A DNA stretch of 64,000 bases from Phormidium tenue FACHB-1052 (GTDB lineage Bacteria > Cyanobacteriota > Cyanobacteriia > Phormidesmidales > Phormidesmidaceae): assembly GCF_014696675.1 (NCBI RefSeq), contig NZ_JACJQN010000003.1, positions 62,001-126,000 on the forward strand, given 5' to 3'. Both the position numbers and the translations under genes were made by a program. A model generated the notes under the pieces. It was not told the DNA's origin, made no database searches, and saw only the letters and a list, made by a program, of their open reading frames with translations. Below are positions 9,074 to 18,791 of this stretch, piece after piece; position 1 is the stretch's first letter, and each line of letters begins with the position of its first letter.

Positions 9074-10960
9074 ATGGAACGTCGAGTGTCATCGCTATCC
9101 CAGGGGCAACGCCTGCTAGCCGCCATCATGATTACTGATGCGGTAGGCTTTAGCACCCGCATGTCAACCGACGAGGAATGCACTCTGCGGTTGATCGATC
9201 GCGATCTGACGCTGATTGGCGATATCTGCCGAGAGTTTGGCGGCACCGTGCTCAAATCGACCGGCGACGGGCTGCTGATTTACTTTCTCAGCGCTGTCGA
9301 GGCGGTCTCCTGCGGGTTAGAGATGCAGCGGCGACTGGTTGACCTGGCCGAGGGCCTGGAGCCCAACCAATATCTCGATCACCGCATTGGCGTGCACCTC
9401 GGCGATATCCTGGTCAGTGAGCAGGATGTCATGGGCAACGGGGTCAACATCACCGCCCGCCTGCAAACCTTTTCTAAACCCCGAGGCCTGTGCGTATCGC
9501 GCACCATCTACGATGTGGTCAAGGCTCGCCTCAATCTTCACGCGACCTTTTTAGGCCCCCTGCAACTCAAGAATATTGAGGAGGCGGTACCCGCCTACCA
9601 GCTAGCGCTCCACGCTGAAGATACCGAGTCTGGCCCCCAGGGCTCTGAGGATCATACCTGCACCCTACCCATGACCTCGGAGGCGCTGCTGGCCAACGCC
9701 CTGCGCCACCTCAGCACCCACACCCACAGCCTGCGCATCAAAAAACTGGTGTTTGCCACCTATCAGCAGGCCTGGGAAAATGACCCGGCGGTGCTGGATC
9801 AGTTCGACCTCCGATCGCTGCTGCTGTCGCTGCGCGATCGCTGCCCGACCCTGACTGACTTTGAAGATCAGCTAAAGCGGGTGGTGGCCGGGCTCAACCG
9901 CCAAGATCTCTACAGTGAAGTGGCCGCAACCATCGTTAAGCAGCTTCAGCCCTGGTACGGGCGATCGCTGTTTCAAAATCCTGAGACCACTCCCGAAGCT
10001 ACCCAGCTCACCGTGCGGTCTCTAGAAGAGCGCTGCCAAGCTATTGCCGACCAGTTTGACCAAAGCCCCGAGGCCCTGCGACTGCGCAAGCTGCTGCACT
10101 GTCTCTGTCATGGCGGCTGGGAAAACGACCCCAGCCGTCTCAGCGAGACCTATTTACCAGGGTTAATTCAGCAGATTCTCACCCTGGCACCTCGGCCCCA
10201 GGATCTGCGCTATCGGCTGGGCCGCATTGTTAAATATCTCAACCGCCGCCAGCAGTACACCCGCCTAGCCAACCAGATTATGGTTGGCTTCCAGCCCCTC
10301 TACCAAACCCAACCTGAGGCCCTAGCCGAGGCCACGGCTCTAGTAGAATCGACGGTTCTGGCCGAATCTACCGTTCTGGCTGACCCCTCTGGCCCCTCCA
10401 GTCCGATCGCCGAAGTCTATACAACCCTCGCCAGCGGTGGCTACGACCAGCCAGCAGATTTGACTACCCTCCACGGCACCCTCTCTAACCCCATAAATAG
10501 CGGGTCTGAGCTGGGCGGCCCAAGGCGCGATCGCTCATCGCTATTTGACCTGCGGGGCGATATTATTCAGTATGCTAATCCGCTGCGGGCCAAAATTTTG
10601 CTGTACTCCTGTCTCTACGGCCCCTTCGGCTATACAACCCAAGACTGGTCGAACCTCAGCCGACGCACCCTTGACGACTTATTGCAGCAAACCTTTGAAT
10701 ACTGTCCCACCTACTCCGACTTAGACAGTAAGCTATCCATTATCGCCCACTGTCTGGGCCAAGTCGGCGACGGGGGGCAGGTGGCCAGCGCCATCGCTCA
10801 GGCGATGCGCGCCTACTATCCCCAAGACCCCAATAGTCTGTTAGAGCCAGCAGAGGCAGTAGTCGGCACAACAACCCATCTTGAAGTTGTTTCTGAGTCG
10901 GCTAATGCTGGCGATCGTTCCACTGTGGCGGCCCCTGTATCGGCCCGCTTTTCTGCCTAA
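9074..10960 (+). CDS. Class III adenylate cyclase with three C-terminal helical repeats
   Basis: A 628-residue protein with no membrane segment. Residues about 14-180 are a class III nucleotide cyclase domain. All expected catalytic residues seem present: metal Asp22 (ITDAVGFS) and Asp65 (STGDG), purine-specifying Lys61 and Asp118, and transition-state Asn125 and Arg129 (VNITARL). This predicts cAMP synthesis. The C-terminal region repeats a ~80-residue unit three times, at about 208-295, 335-415 and 500-585, each with a pattern like RxKKLVFATYxxxWENDP...L.....L...PT..DL...L..IV..LNR...Y...A..I......Y. The repeats are not known to me and probably sense or bind a partner. The following pentapeptide-repeat gene starts only 17 bases later, so the two are likely co-transcribed. 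Confidence 0.85.
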   Translation: MERRVSSLSQGQRLLAAIMITDAVGFSTRMSTDEECTLRLIDRDLTLIGDICREFGGTVLKSTGDGLLIYFLSAVEAVSCGLEMQRRLVDLAEGLEPNQYLDHRIGVHLGDILVSEQDVMGNGVNITARLQTFSKPRGLCVSRTIYDVVKARLNLHATFLGPLQLKNIEEAVPAYQLALHAEDTESGPQGSEDHTCTLPMTSEALLANALRHLSTHTHSLRIKKLVFATYQQAWENDPAVLDQFDLRSLLLSLRDRCPTLTDFEDQLKRVVAGLNRQDLYSEVAATIVKQLQPWYGRSLFQNPETTPEATQLTVRSLEERCQAIADQFDQSPEALRLRKLLHCLCHGGWENDPSRLSETYLPGLIQQILTLAPRPQDLRYRLGRIVKYLNRRQQYTRLANQIMVGFQPLYQTQPEALAEATALVESTVLAESTVLADPSGPSSPIAEVYTTLASGGYDQPADLTTLHGTLSNPINSGSELGGPRRDRSSLFDLRGDIIQYANPLRAKILLYSCLYGPFGYTTQDWSNLSRRTLDDLLQQTFEYCPTYSDLDSKLSIIAHCLGQVGDGGQVASAIAQAMRAYYPQDPNSLLEPAEAVVGTTTHLEVVSESANAGDRSTVAAPVSARFSA

Positions 10961-10977
10961 GCCCCTTGGTCTTCGCT

Positions 10978-11970
10978 ATGAATGCCCGCGAACTGCTCGA
11001 CGCCTATGCCCGTGGCGATATGGACTTTAAGGGTAAGACCCTGGTGGGCATTGACCTCGCCGGGGCTGATTTGATTGGGGCCAATATGGTGCAGGCAGAT
11101 CTGGAAAACGCCAACCTCATGCTGGCGTTTTTGACGCGGGTGCGCTTTCGCCAAGCCAATTTGTCGCGGGCGCGACTGGGGGGAGCCAACCTCAACCAGG
11201 CCGACCTGTCGGCGGCCATGCTGCGCGATGCTGACCTGCACGGGGCCAGCCTCCAGGGGGCTGATCTGCGCAGCGCCAATATGACCCTGGCCGATCTGCT
11301 CGATGCCAACCTCACCGGGGCTGACCTGCGCAACGCCGATCTCAGCGGTGCCAACCTCACCGGAGCCTGCCTGCGCGGGGCCAATCTGCGCCAAGAAAAC
11401 CGCAAGTATGCCACCAATCTGCGGGGGGCTAAGCTGCACCTGGCCGACCTGCGGGGCACCAATCTGTCAGGGGCCGATTTGGCCTACGTTGACCTCAGCG
11501 GCGCTAATCTCAGCGAGGCGGTGCTGCGCGATGCCAACCTCAAGGGGGCCAATTTGCAGGGGGCGCTGTTGTGCAATGCCAACCTCAGCGATGTTGACCT
11601 GAGCCAGAGCTGTTTAGAATCAGCCGATCTCACCCAGTGCCGTTTGCCTCGCAGCAACCTCAGCCAGGCCAATCTTAACCGCATCAACGCCAAAGGGGTT
11701 GACTTCACCGAGGCCACGATGGCCCTGGCTCAGATGGATGACTGCAACCTAGTCGGGGCTCGCTTTAGTCGCTCTGACCTGTCTCGGGTGAGTCTGCGCC
11801 GGTCTATTCTCACTAAAGCTCTGCTGGTTGAAGCCTATTTGGGCCGGGCCGATCTCACCGATGCCGACCTGAGCGAAGCGATTCTAGAGCGGGCCGAAAT
11901 CAGCAGCACCACCCTAGTCAACGTCACGCTGACGGGCACTACCATGCCCGATGGCAGTATTCATGAGTGA
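10978..11970 (+). CDS. Pentapeptide-repeat protein
   Basis: A 330-residue protein made almost entirely of A(D/N)LxG/A pentapeptides from about residue 20 to 325, which fold as a right-handed quadrilateral beta-helix. There is one short break near residue 135-145 (RQENRKYATN). No signal peptide or membrane segment is seen. The N-terminal ~18 residues (MNARELLDAYARGDMDF) form the usual capping helix of cyanobacterial pentapeptide proteins. I chose ATG 10978 over a TTG at 10966. It sits 17 bases after the adenylate cyclase gene, suggesting one transcript. Functions of such proteins range from scaffold to gyrase inhibitor, and none can be assigned here. Confidence 0.9.
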   Translation: MNARELLDAYARGDMDFKGKTLVGIDLAGADLIGANMVQADLENANLMLAFLTRVRFRQANLSRARLGGANLNQADLSAAMLRDADLHGASLQGADLRSANMTLADLLDANLTGADLRNADLSGANLTGACLRGANLRQENRKYATNLRGAKLHLADLRGTNLSGADLAYVDLSGANLSEAVLRDANLKGANLQGALLCNANLSDVDLSQSCLESADLTQCRLPRSNLSQANLNRINAKGVDFTEATMALAQMDDCNLVGARFSRSDLSRVSLRRSILTKALLVEAYLGRADLTDADLSEAILERAEISSTTLVNVTLTGTTMPDGSIHE

Positions 11971-12054
11971 TGGGAGTGGTTATCCCGATCGGCATAACCG
12001 CTCCCGCCATTCGTCACCGCTGGATTTCAACCATCACTGCGATCGCTATGGGGG

Positions 12055-13179
12055 TTGAGTTTGAAGTTTAATCAAGCCAAGTTTTGGCGGCAAGTTCGGC
12101 GGTTAATGCAGCGCGGCCACCAGGGCTGGACTAAGGCTCAGTCATTCCTCTGGGATCTGACGCTAAACACAGCCGCCTGGGTCGAGAGCACAATCGCCCC
12201 AATGCGGCGATCGGTAGCCGCCGATGACCTAACTCAGCTACGGCAGGATCTGCTGGACGAATCGCGGCTGAGCTGGCACTACCTGGTGCTCGTGGTGGGG
12301 GCCTGCATTATTGCGACCCTGGGGCTGCTCTCCAACAGTGCAGCAGTCATTATTGGCGCGATGATCATTGCGCCGCTGATGCTGCCCATTCGCGGCGCGG
12401 CCTTTGGCATTCTAGAGGCCGATCGCCCCCTCATTCGGGCTAGCCTCTTGGCCTTGGCCATAGGCTCTGTGTTATCGGTGGTTATCGCCGCTCTGCTAGG
12501 CGCAGTCACCGGAGTGGCCCAGTTTGGCAGCGAGGTGATGGCTCGCACCCAGCCCACACTGCTTGACTTGGGCATTGCGATCACGGCGGGGGCGATAGCG
12601 GGGGTGGCCAAAGTTGAGCCTAAGGTGGCGGGTACCGTGGCGGGGACAGCGATCGCCGTGGCCCTCATGCCTCCCATCTGCGTTGTCGGTCTGTGGCTGG
12701 GTAGAGGCAACCTGGAGCTTAGCTTGGGGGCACTGCTGCTCTATTTCACCAACCTGTTTGGCATCACCCTGGCCTGCATGGCGGTCTTTGTGGTGTTTGG
12801 CTACTCCATGGCTCGTCGGGCTCGCCGCCCCCTCGGTATTACCCTGCTGTTCACGGCGTTGCTAGTGATTCCCCTGGGGGCTACAACCCTGCGACTATTC
12901 CAGCAAAACCAGCTAGAGGCTAGCGTGAAAAGGGCTCTACTCGATCGCACCCTCACGTTTCAGCGGGTCACCCTAGTGGATATGGACGCTAACTGGTTGA
13001 CCCAGCCGCCCGAAATCTCGCTCACGGTGAGAACCGCAGAACCGATATCGCCTAAGCAGGTTGAGCTACTGGAGCAGTTTTTGGCGCGCGAGCTGGGTCG
13101 CTCCTATAGGCTGACATTTTTGGTGAACCAGCTAGACGCCATTACGAGCGACCCCGATTCAGGGAATGCAGACCCGTAA
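12055..13179 (+). CDS. DUF389 family membrane protein
   Basis: A 374-residue protein with a ~75-residue cytoplasmic N terminus, then about six or seven membrane segments between residues 75 and 290, then a ~90-residue soluble tail. The signature LSNSAAVIIGAMIIAPLMLPIRG near 100-120 and VALMPPICVVGLWLG near 200 are typical of DUF389 (the TIGR00271/TIGR00341 group). The family function is unknown to me. No in-frame ATG is found near the start; TTG 12055 or TTG 12061 is used here, and an ATG at 12106 is possible. It is 84 bases after the pentapeptide gene and convergent with the PRC-barrel gene, leaving a 3-base gap. Confidence 0.8.
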   Translation: MSLKFNQAKFWRQVRRLMQRGHQGWTKAQSFLWDLTLNTAAWVESTIAPMRRSVAADDLTQLRQDLLDESRLSWHYLVLVVGACIIATLGLLSNSAAVIIGAMIIAPLMLPIRGAAFGILEADRPLIRASLLALAIGSVLSVVIAALLGAVTGVAQFGSEVMARTQPTLLDLGIAITAGAIAGVAKVEPKVAGTVAGTAIAVALMPPICVVGLWLGRGNLELSLGALLLYFTNLFGITLACMAVFVVFGYSMARRARRPLGITLLFTALLVIPLGATTLRLFQQNQLEASVKRALLDRTLTFQRVTLVDMDANWLTQPPEISLTVRTAEPISPKQVELLEQFLARELGRSYRLTFLVNQLDAITSDPDSGNADP

Positions 13180-13182
13180 GGC

Positions 13183-14106
13183 TTAATAGTCCAGTTCTTC
13201 TTCGTACTCGGTGACTTTTTTCTTTTGAGGAATATTGAGGGGCTTGGCCTCGTAGGGTTGGCCCTCGTCTTCCTCTGTCCAGACATCTTCGGTGACGTCT
13301 TGGAAGTCAGCATCGTAGGCTTTGTAGCTGCTCTGGTCATCCATGGTAGCTGCCTGGTAGCGTTCCGCAGGCTGCTGGGCCTGGAGGGGGGCTTCAACCC
13401 GCTCGGGTTCGCCCCAGTCGTCGTCGCTCCAGCGCTCTTCGGTCGTAGCTGGGCGGGCTTTACTAAATTCGGCGGGCACCTGCACCCCCGAGGGCAGCTG
13501 GTTGGCGGTTGACACCGGCATGATGTATTCGCTGTCGTCGTTGCGATCCCAGGGGGCGCTGCCGATGCCCAGGCGCTCTAGCAGGCCCACGCTAAGCTGC
13601 ACCATTTTCTCTTCGGCACCTTCAAAGACAATCAGGCGATCGGGGCCGCTGCTGACAACTTCATCGATAGAAAGCTCATAGGTGCTGATCACCTGGTCGG
13701 GAATCTGGGGCAGCCCAAAGGAGGCAATCACAATGGTTTCCAGTCGCCCGGTGGTAACGTCAAACTTAAAACCCCGCACTCGCCCCAGGGGTTCCCCCGT
13801 CTCGGTGATGACTTCACAGTTGACCAGCGTGCTGTAGGGGGCCACGCTCATTTCGTCGTCTAGAACGGCTTCATCATCGACCAGGATGACGTCGCCAATC
13901 TGGCGGATGTTGGTGAGCGCCATGACCTGTTGGGTGCTCGATACCAGCCCAGACATAATATTTTCGCGCAGGCCAATGGCCACGACTTCTCGCTGGTCTA
14001 CATCGACCCAAACCTGGCTGACAATTCCCAGCCGCTGGCCAGAGTTGCGGGTGATTACCTGGGTGCCCAAGAAGTCGGAGCGAAGACGATATTTGTCTAA
14101 GGTCAT
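13183..14106 (-). CDS. PRC-barrel protein with two barrel segments and an acidic tail
   Basis: A 307-residue cytoplasmic protein. Two PRC-barrel-like segments are visible, about residues 8-80 (FLGTQVITRNSGQRLGIVSQVWVD) and 92-165 (YSTLVNCEVITETGEPLGRVRGFKFD). The last ~110 residues are low-complexity and rich in Asp, Glu and Gln, ending EYEEELDY, likely disordered. Such two-barrel proteins are common in cyanobacteria with unknown role. This is the second PRC-barrel gene in the window but the two differ in architecture. ATG 14106 begins MTLDKYRLRSDFLGTQ. Confidence 0.75.
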   Translation of the reverse strand: MTLDKYRLRSDFLGTQVITRNSGQRLGIVSQVWVDVDQREVVAIGLRENIMSGLVSSTQQVMALTNIRQIGDVILVDDEAVLDDEMSVAPYSTLVNCEVITETGEPLGRVRGFKFDVTTGRLETIVIASFGLPQIPDQVISTYELSIDEVVSSGPDRLIVFEGAEEKMVQLSVGLLERLGIGSAPWDRNDDSEYIMPVSTANQLPSGVQVPAEFSKARPATTEERWSDDDWGEPERVEAPLQAQQPAERYQAATMDDQSSYKAYDADFQDVTEDVWTEEDEGQPYEAKPLNIPQKKKVTEYEEELDY

Positions 14107-14533
14107 GTTTAATCCATCTCGTGAACCGAGACAACAGAGCGCTGGTACAAGCCAGGCCGGTGGTAGACCGCGTTACCGGGGTAACACGATCCCTTAACCT
14201 GAATAGCTATCTTAACCAGAATCGTCTAATTCTACAGGAGGGAAGACCGAACTACCAGACGGATTTGAGCAGTCTACTGGCTTGGATTTAGCCGATAAAT
14301 TCAGGGATTTAGCGATTGTCTTGATTGTCAACCACTTGTGGCTGGCGTAGCGATCTGAGCGGGTTCTGGATCATTTGGGTCTTGCCCAGATGGACTTTGG
14401 GTGGCCAGCGCATTGAGGGTGCATAGCAACTTGTAGCAACGGTAATTGAGGCAACCTGCTGGAGCTTACTTACGCTTAATAGCTGTTGCTAAAACGAGCT
14501 GATGACGGGGTTGTGATGAATGGGCACCAAGTC
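14107..14533. other. Intergenic stretch without a recognised gene
   Basis: A 427-base spacer between the start of the PRC-barrel gene and the end of uvsE. I found no tRNA cloverleaf motif or plausible reading frame. A short dyad GTTACC-GG-GGTAAC lies near 14173-14187. The part next to 14106 should hold the promoter of the PRC-barrel gene. Confidence 0.5.
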
Positions 14534-15451
14534 TCAGGCCGATAGCCAGGTTTGGCGCAGATGGGCGATCGCTAACTCCTTGTGCTTGGCCTCCACCTCA
14601 ATCCAGGGAGCCTGGCGGAAGGCACTGGGCATGGCGGTGATCAAATCGCTGTGGCGAGGGTCGTGGAGGGCGCTGCACCCGTTGGAAATGTGCACCAGTT
14701 GCCAGGCCGGGTCGGGCCAGGTGGAGCGAGCCGCTGTCAACATCTGCTCAACACTGGGATGGTCGTAGCTGTCGAGTCGTTCGTGAATTAAATGGTGGTG
14801 GGCGTCGAACACCATGGGAATCTGCGTGGCGCGGCAAATGTCTAGAATGGCGGCGGCGCTGTAGGTGTGCTCATCGTTCTCTAGGGTGAGGCGAGAGCGA
14901 ATCGGCGGCGGCAGATCGCGGATGGTCTGGATCAGGCGATCGCGGCGATCGCCCTTGCCGCCGTGAATATTCATCAACGCCCAGGGCGACTGCGGTAGAC
15001 CCATCAGGTCAAACCAGCGGGCGTGGGCCGTCAGGATGGTGATGCTGTTTTCAATCACTGTGGGGTTGTCGGAGTTGAGCACCACAAACTGGTCGGGGTG
15101 CAGCACCAGCCGAATATGGTTGGCCTGGGCGCGATCGCCCAACTGCTTCAGGGCTTCGGTAAACTCCTCTAGAATTCTTGTACCCAGGGGTGTATCCGAA
15201 AACGGAAAAATGTTCGATATCAGGCGATAGAGCCGAATCTGGTTGGCTTGGCAAAACGTGATTGCCAGGTTGAGCCGCCTCAGGTTTTCGCCGTAGAGCG
15301 ATCGCACCGCCTGGGCCTGGGCCGCCTCATCTAGCTGCAACAGCCGCTTGCGGGTCATGGTCTTAAAGCGCACCTCAGGCGAGGTCGTAATGCAGACCAG
15401 TCCGAGATTTGGGGTATCAACGGTGGCTTGGGCAGGCGTTGGGGAGGTCAT
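14534..15451 (-). CDS. uvsE: UV DNA damage endonuclease UvsE
   Basis: A 305-residue TIM-barrel nuclease of the UVDE family, which nicks DNA 5-prime of UV photoproducts and abasic sites. Features seen are LGLVCITTSPEVRFKTMTRKR near the N terminus, ENLRRLNLAITFC, RLYRLISNIFPFSD, LVLHPDQFVVLNS with a metal-type His, MNIHGGKGDR, LTLENDEHTYS, PMVFDAHHH and an EVEAKHKE metal motif near the end. These are the metal-binding His, Glu and Asp positions of the family and a Lys (EAKHKE) near the active site. ATG 15451 (MTSPTPAQ) is preferred to the TTG at 15538, whose extra residues look non-native. The gene stands alone. Confidence 0.92.
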   Translation of the reverse strand: MTSPTPAQATVDTPNLGLVCITTSPEVRFKTMTRKRLLQLDEAAQAQAVRSLYGENLRRLNLAITFCQANQIRLYRLISNIFPFSDTPLGTRILEEFTEALKQLGDRAQANHIRLVLHPDQFVVLNSDNPTVIENSITILTAHARWFDLMGLPQSPWALMNIHGGKGDRRDRLIQTIRDLPPPIRSRLTLENDEHTYSAAAILDICRATQIPMVFDAHHHLIHERLDSYDHPSVEQMLTAARSTWPDPAWQLVHISNGCSALHDPRHSDLITAMPSAFRQAPWIEVEAKHKELAIAHLRQTWLSA

Positions 15452-15714
15452 AGGCGACGGCGCGCTAGCAGTTGGGGGTAGAAGAGAACTTATAGCGATG
15501 GCCGCTGCGCTTAGGGCATGAGCCACTAATACAGACAAAACTAGGCGGCACAGCTTCTACTATGGCAAGTAAACTGAGCTGAGCAATCCTCTAGCGGGCA
15601 TGGATTCCCCCACCCTCTGAGGGGCATCTGCCGACAGTGAACACCTGCCCTCCTACATCCAACCCAGGCAGGCGGCATGGCATTCTGGTGGCAGTCCTGT
15701 GGTGAGGTGGCACG

Positions 15715-16419
15715 ATGCAGCAGATTCTAAAACGGCTGGCCAGAACCTGGATGCAGCACATCCATCCGCGCCTGATGTCGTTTATAGCCGCCGTTGGTTT
15801 GCTCTGGCTGGGGACATGCCTGCTGATTCTATTCGGGCTGGCCAACCTGGCCGACGAAGTGCTAGAGCAAGAAGCTTTTTTCTTTGACGAGTCGATTCTG
15901 CTGTGGATTAATCAATTCGCCACACCGACCTTAGATTGGGTCATGCTAATGTTTACCCGCCTGGGCGACCCTAGCACGGTCGTGCCTCTAACCTGCATTG
16001 GGTTTATCGGGCTTTGGTTGCGGCACTATCGGTCGATTGCGATCGCGTTTGCCATTAACTGCGTGGGTGGAGCAGTGCTCAGCACTGGGCTAAAACTGCT
16101 GTTCGGCAAAACCCGGCCAGCCCTTTGGCCTCAGATTATTACTGAGAGCACCTACAGTTTTCCCAGCGGCCATGCCCTGGGGTCGATGGTGCTCTACGGC
16201 TTTTCGGCTTACCTGCTGGCGCAGCGCTTCCCCAAACAAAAACTAATTATTTATGCAGGGGCGGTCTTTTTAATTAGTGGCATCGGCCTGAGTCGGCTTT
16301 ATCTGGGGGTGCACTGGCCAACGGATGTGCTGGCGGGCTACGGCATTGGTTTTCTGTGGATTAGCGGCTGCATTGCGCTTTTGCGCTTCAAGCTCTCGAC
16401 TCCACCCTGGCTGAACTGA
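15715..16419 (+). CDS. PAP2 family phosphatase
   Basis: A 234-residue membrane protein with about six hydrophobic segments. The three PAP2 motifs are intact: KLLFGKTRP (KxxxxxxRP), PSGH, and SRLYLGVHWPTDVLAG (SRxxxxxHxxxD). Such enzymes hydrolyse phosphatidic acid, undecaprenyl pyrophosphate or related lipid phosphates at the membrane surface. The substrate cannot be told from sequence. An 85-base loop between the first two hydrophobic segments begins with acidic residues. It is convergent with the ABC1-type kinase gene, 48 bases away. Confidence 0.9.
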   Translation: MQQILKRLARTWMQHIHPRLMSFIAAVGLLWLGTCLLILFGLANLADEVLEQEAFFFDESILLWINQFATPTLDWVMLMFTRLGDPSTVVPLTCIGFIGLWLRHYRSIAIAFAINCVGGAVLSTGLKLLFGKTRPALWPQIITESTYSFPSGHALGSMVLYGFSAYLLAQRFPKQKLIIYAGAVFLISGIGLSRLYLGVHWPTDVLAGYGIGFLWISGCIALLRFKLSTPPWLN

Positions 16420-16467
16420 AGTTGCGGCTGAAGACAATTTTCCCAGACAGAAGAAGTTTGGGTTTGC

Positions 16468-18501
16468 CTAGCTCCCAGCGCGAGATGGGCTGAGCTGGGG
16501 CTGGCCTACGGGTTCTCCCTCTAGCAGCAGGTTGCGAATCAGTCGGGCCAGGCCGCGCTGAGCCAGCTTTGCCACCACCTGCTGACCCATCGCCTGGGTT
16601 TCAGGCTTAAACAACAGGGTCGGAATTCGGGTCGCTACCTGGGCGGCATCGAATCCGGGGGTGTCTTTGAGAATGTCGAGAATGCGGCGGAGGTTGTCGA
16701 GGTCATTGGAGGCAACGGTGGCCGCAGGCGGCAGATCTTGCTTGAGGCCAAACCGGCGCTGCACGGCGGTGGTCAGGCTCTTGACTGTGCTTTGGCCAAA
16801 GTTGTCGAGGCTGTTGACCAGCTCGCCGACGATGCGATCGCGCAAAAACGAGCCCCGGTCTGAGAACAAAAACTCCAGCGTCTGGTCAATCAGCCGATCC
16901 ATATCGTACTCGTCACTGCTGCGGGCGTTGCGCAGCAGGTTCTCCAGGCGGTTCCAGCGAAAGCTACCGTCTTTAAACAGCAAGTCTTGCAGCGAGGCCC
17001 GCAGCTCGGGCGATTGATCCGTGAGCAGCCGCTTAGCGACATAGGGGTAGGCCTTGCTGAGCACCTTAAAGTTAGGGTCAACATTGATGGCGATGCCCTC
17101 TAGCGTCACCAGCGATCGAATGATCAGCGCATAGTAGGCAGGCACCCGGAACGGGTACTCGTACATCAGCGCCGAAAATTCGTCGGTAATGCTCTTAAAG
17201 TTCAGCTCGGCCACGCTAGCGCCGAGGGCGTTGCTAAACACGTTGGCCAAAGCCGGAATAATTGGCGTCAGGTCGGTGTCTGGGGTAAGAAACTCTAGCT
17301 TGACGTAGTCGTTGGCCAGCCCCTCAAAGTCGCGGTTGACCATGTGCACCACCGCCTCAATCAGGCCATAGCGCTGGTAGGGCTTGACCTCACTCATCAT
17401 GCCAAAGTCAAGGTAGGCCAGCTTGCCGTCGGCCATGGCCAGCAGGTTGCCAGGGTGCGGGTCAGCGTGAAAGAAGCCGTGCTCTAGCAGCTGCCGCAGC
17501 GAGCACTGCACCCCCACGTCAATCAGGTGGGTGGCGTCGATGCCCAGGCTATTCAGCTTGTCGATGTTGGTCAGCTTAGTGCCCTCGATCCACTCCATGG
17601 TCAGCACCCGGCGGGCGGTGTACTGGGGGTAGATGTGGGGCACGTAGATATCGGAGATATGGCCGTAGAGTTTTGCGAACCGCTGGGCGTTTTCGCCCTC
17701 GTGGGTGTAGTCCATCTCTTCAAAGATGCGCTCACCAAACTCATCCATAATGGCGACTAGGTCGCTGCGAATCTGGCTGATGCGGTTGGTGGCGAAGCGA
17801 GCCAGCCCCCGCAAAATATGTAGGTCAAGGGCAATGTTCCGAGCCAGGCCGGGGCGCTGCACCTTGATGGCTACGTCTTCGCCGCTGTGCAGTTTGCCTT
17901 TGTAGACCTGGCCTAGGGATGCGGCTGCGATCGGGCTTTCGGAAATTTCGGCGTAGATTTGGCTGGGGGGTGCGCCCAGTTCTTCTTCAATAAAGCGGTA
18001 GGCGGTGGCGTTAGCAAAGGGCGGGATCTGGTCTTGCAGCGTGGTCAGCTCTTCGAGAAAGACCGGTGGCACCAGATCGGGGCGGGTAGAGAGAGCCTGG
18101 CCAATTTTGATGTAGGCGGGGCCAAGGTTAGTGAGCATGGTACGCAACTGGGCGGCCCGCTTACTCTCGTTTTCGGCAGTGCGCCCGGCGCGGGCATCGA
18201 GCCAAAGCTGGGCAAAAAAGCTAATCAGCGGCAAGAAAATGCCGACAAACCGCGCCCAAACTTGAAACGGGCGGCGGCGGTAGTGGGCCGCGATCGCCTC
18301 TGGGTCATAGCCATAGGACTCAAAGGGATCTTGGGCTTTGGTGGCCAGGGTGCGAGGCCGGGGCGCAGCCAGGACGGGCTCAGGTACAGTCGCCGCAGTC
18401 GGAGTCATCTCCTCTCCGGTTACCGTAATGACTTCAGCGTCGATGATATCGATAGCGCCACTAAAGTGCTGAGCCGAATCCTGGGTGGTATTTAAAGCCA
18501 T
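16468..18501 (-). CDS. ABC1/UbiB-type atypical kinase
   Basis: A 677-residue ABC1K/AarF protein. Motifs in order are the KxGQ signature in AYIKIGQALSTRPD, the Ala-rich nucleotide loop IAAASLGQVYKGKL, VAIKVQRPG with the ATP lysine, HADPHPGNLL as the catalytic loop and LDFGMMSEVK as the metal DFG-type motif. The N-terminal ~90 residues are a variable leader, and the C-terminal ~130 residues include regions of low similarity. Cyanobacterial and chloroplast ABC1Ks affect prenyl-lipid (plastoquinone, tocopherol) metabolism and stress tolerance. The precise target is unknown. It stands alone, divergent from nothing near, with a 290-base upstream spacer. Confidence 0.92.
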   Translation of the reverse strand: MALNTTQDSAQHFSGAIDIIDAEVITVTGEEMTPTAATVPEPVLAAPRPRTLATKAQDPFESYGYDPEAIAAHYRRRPFQVWARFVGIFLPLISFFAQLWLDARAGRTAENESKRAAQLRTMLTNLGPAYIKIGQALSTRPDLVPPVFLEELTTLQDQIPPFANATAYRFIEEELGAPPSQIYAEISESPIAAASLGQVYKGKLHSGEDVAIKVQRPGLARNIALDLHILRGLARFATNRISQIRSDLVAIMDEFGERIFEEMDYTHEGENAQRFAKLYGHISDIYVPHIYPQYTARRVLTMEWIEGTKLTNIDKLNSLGIDATHLIDVGVQCSLRQLLEHGFFHADPHPGNLLAMADGKLAYLDFGMMSEVKPYQRYGLIEAVVHMVNRDFEGLANDYVKLEFLTPDTDLTPIIPALANVFSNALGASVAELNFKSITDEFSALMYEYPFRVPAYYALIIRSLVTLEGIAINVDPNFKVLSKAYPYVAKRLLTDQSPELRASLQDLLFKDGSFRWNRLENLLRNARSSDEYDMDRLIDQTLEFLFSDRGSFLRDRIVGELVNSLDNFGQSTVKSLTTAVQRRFGLKQDLPPAATVASNDLDNLRRILDILKDTPGFDAAQVATRIPTLLFKPETQAMGQQVVAKLAQRGLARLIRNLLLEGEPVGQPQLSPSRAGS

Positions 18502-18791
18502 AGCGCGCTCAGAGAGAGGATTGAGAACCGAGGAGTTGAGAGTCGGGGAGACTGGGCGATCGCCTAAACCACTCCCGTAAACTATTGTAACGGCATAGTC
18601 TCCGAATCCCCGGTGGTGACCTCCCTACTTCTTCCGATCGGATTCTGTCAATAGCTAGACAAGGCAAGCCCCCCAAATCTCAAAAGACTTGAGGGGCATG
18701 CGGTTTGAATCAAATATAGCGCTGGCCAGTTCGCTTAGGCCATTGCTACTGCCTGTAGCTAAAACTGGGACGGCAAACTGGCTATGAATAA
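18502..18791. other. Intergenic spacer with a weak hairpin
   Basis: A 290-base region between the start of the ABC1K gene and the end of the next minus-strand gene. An imperfect hairpin at about 18668-18697 (GCCCCCCAAATCT with AGACTTGAGGGGC, two mismatches) may end the upstream minus-strand transcript, though no T-run follows. The bases next to 18501 should carry the ABC1K promoter. No gene is seen. Confidence 0.35.

Noticed and set aside
15452..15538. Longer N terminus for uvsE
   Set aside because: It would use a TTG start and add Ala/Ser-rich residues absent in the family.
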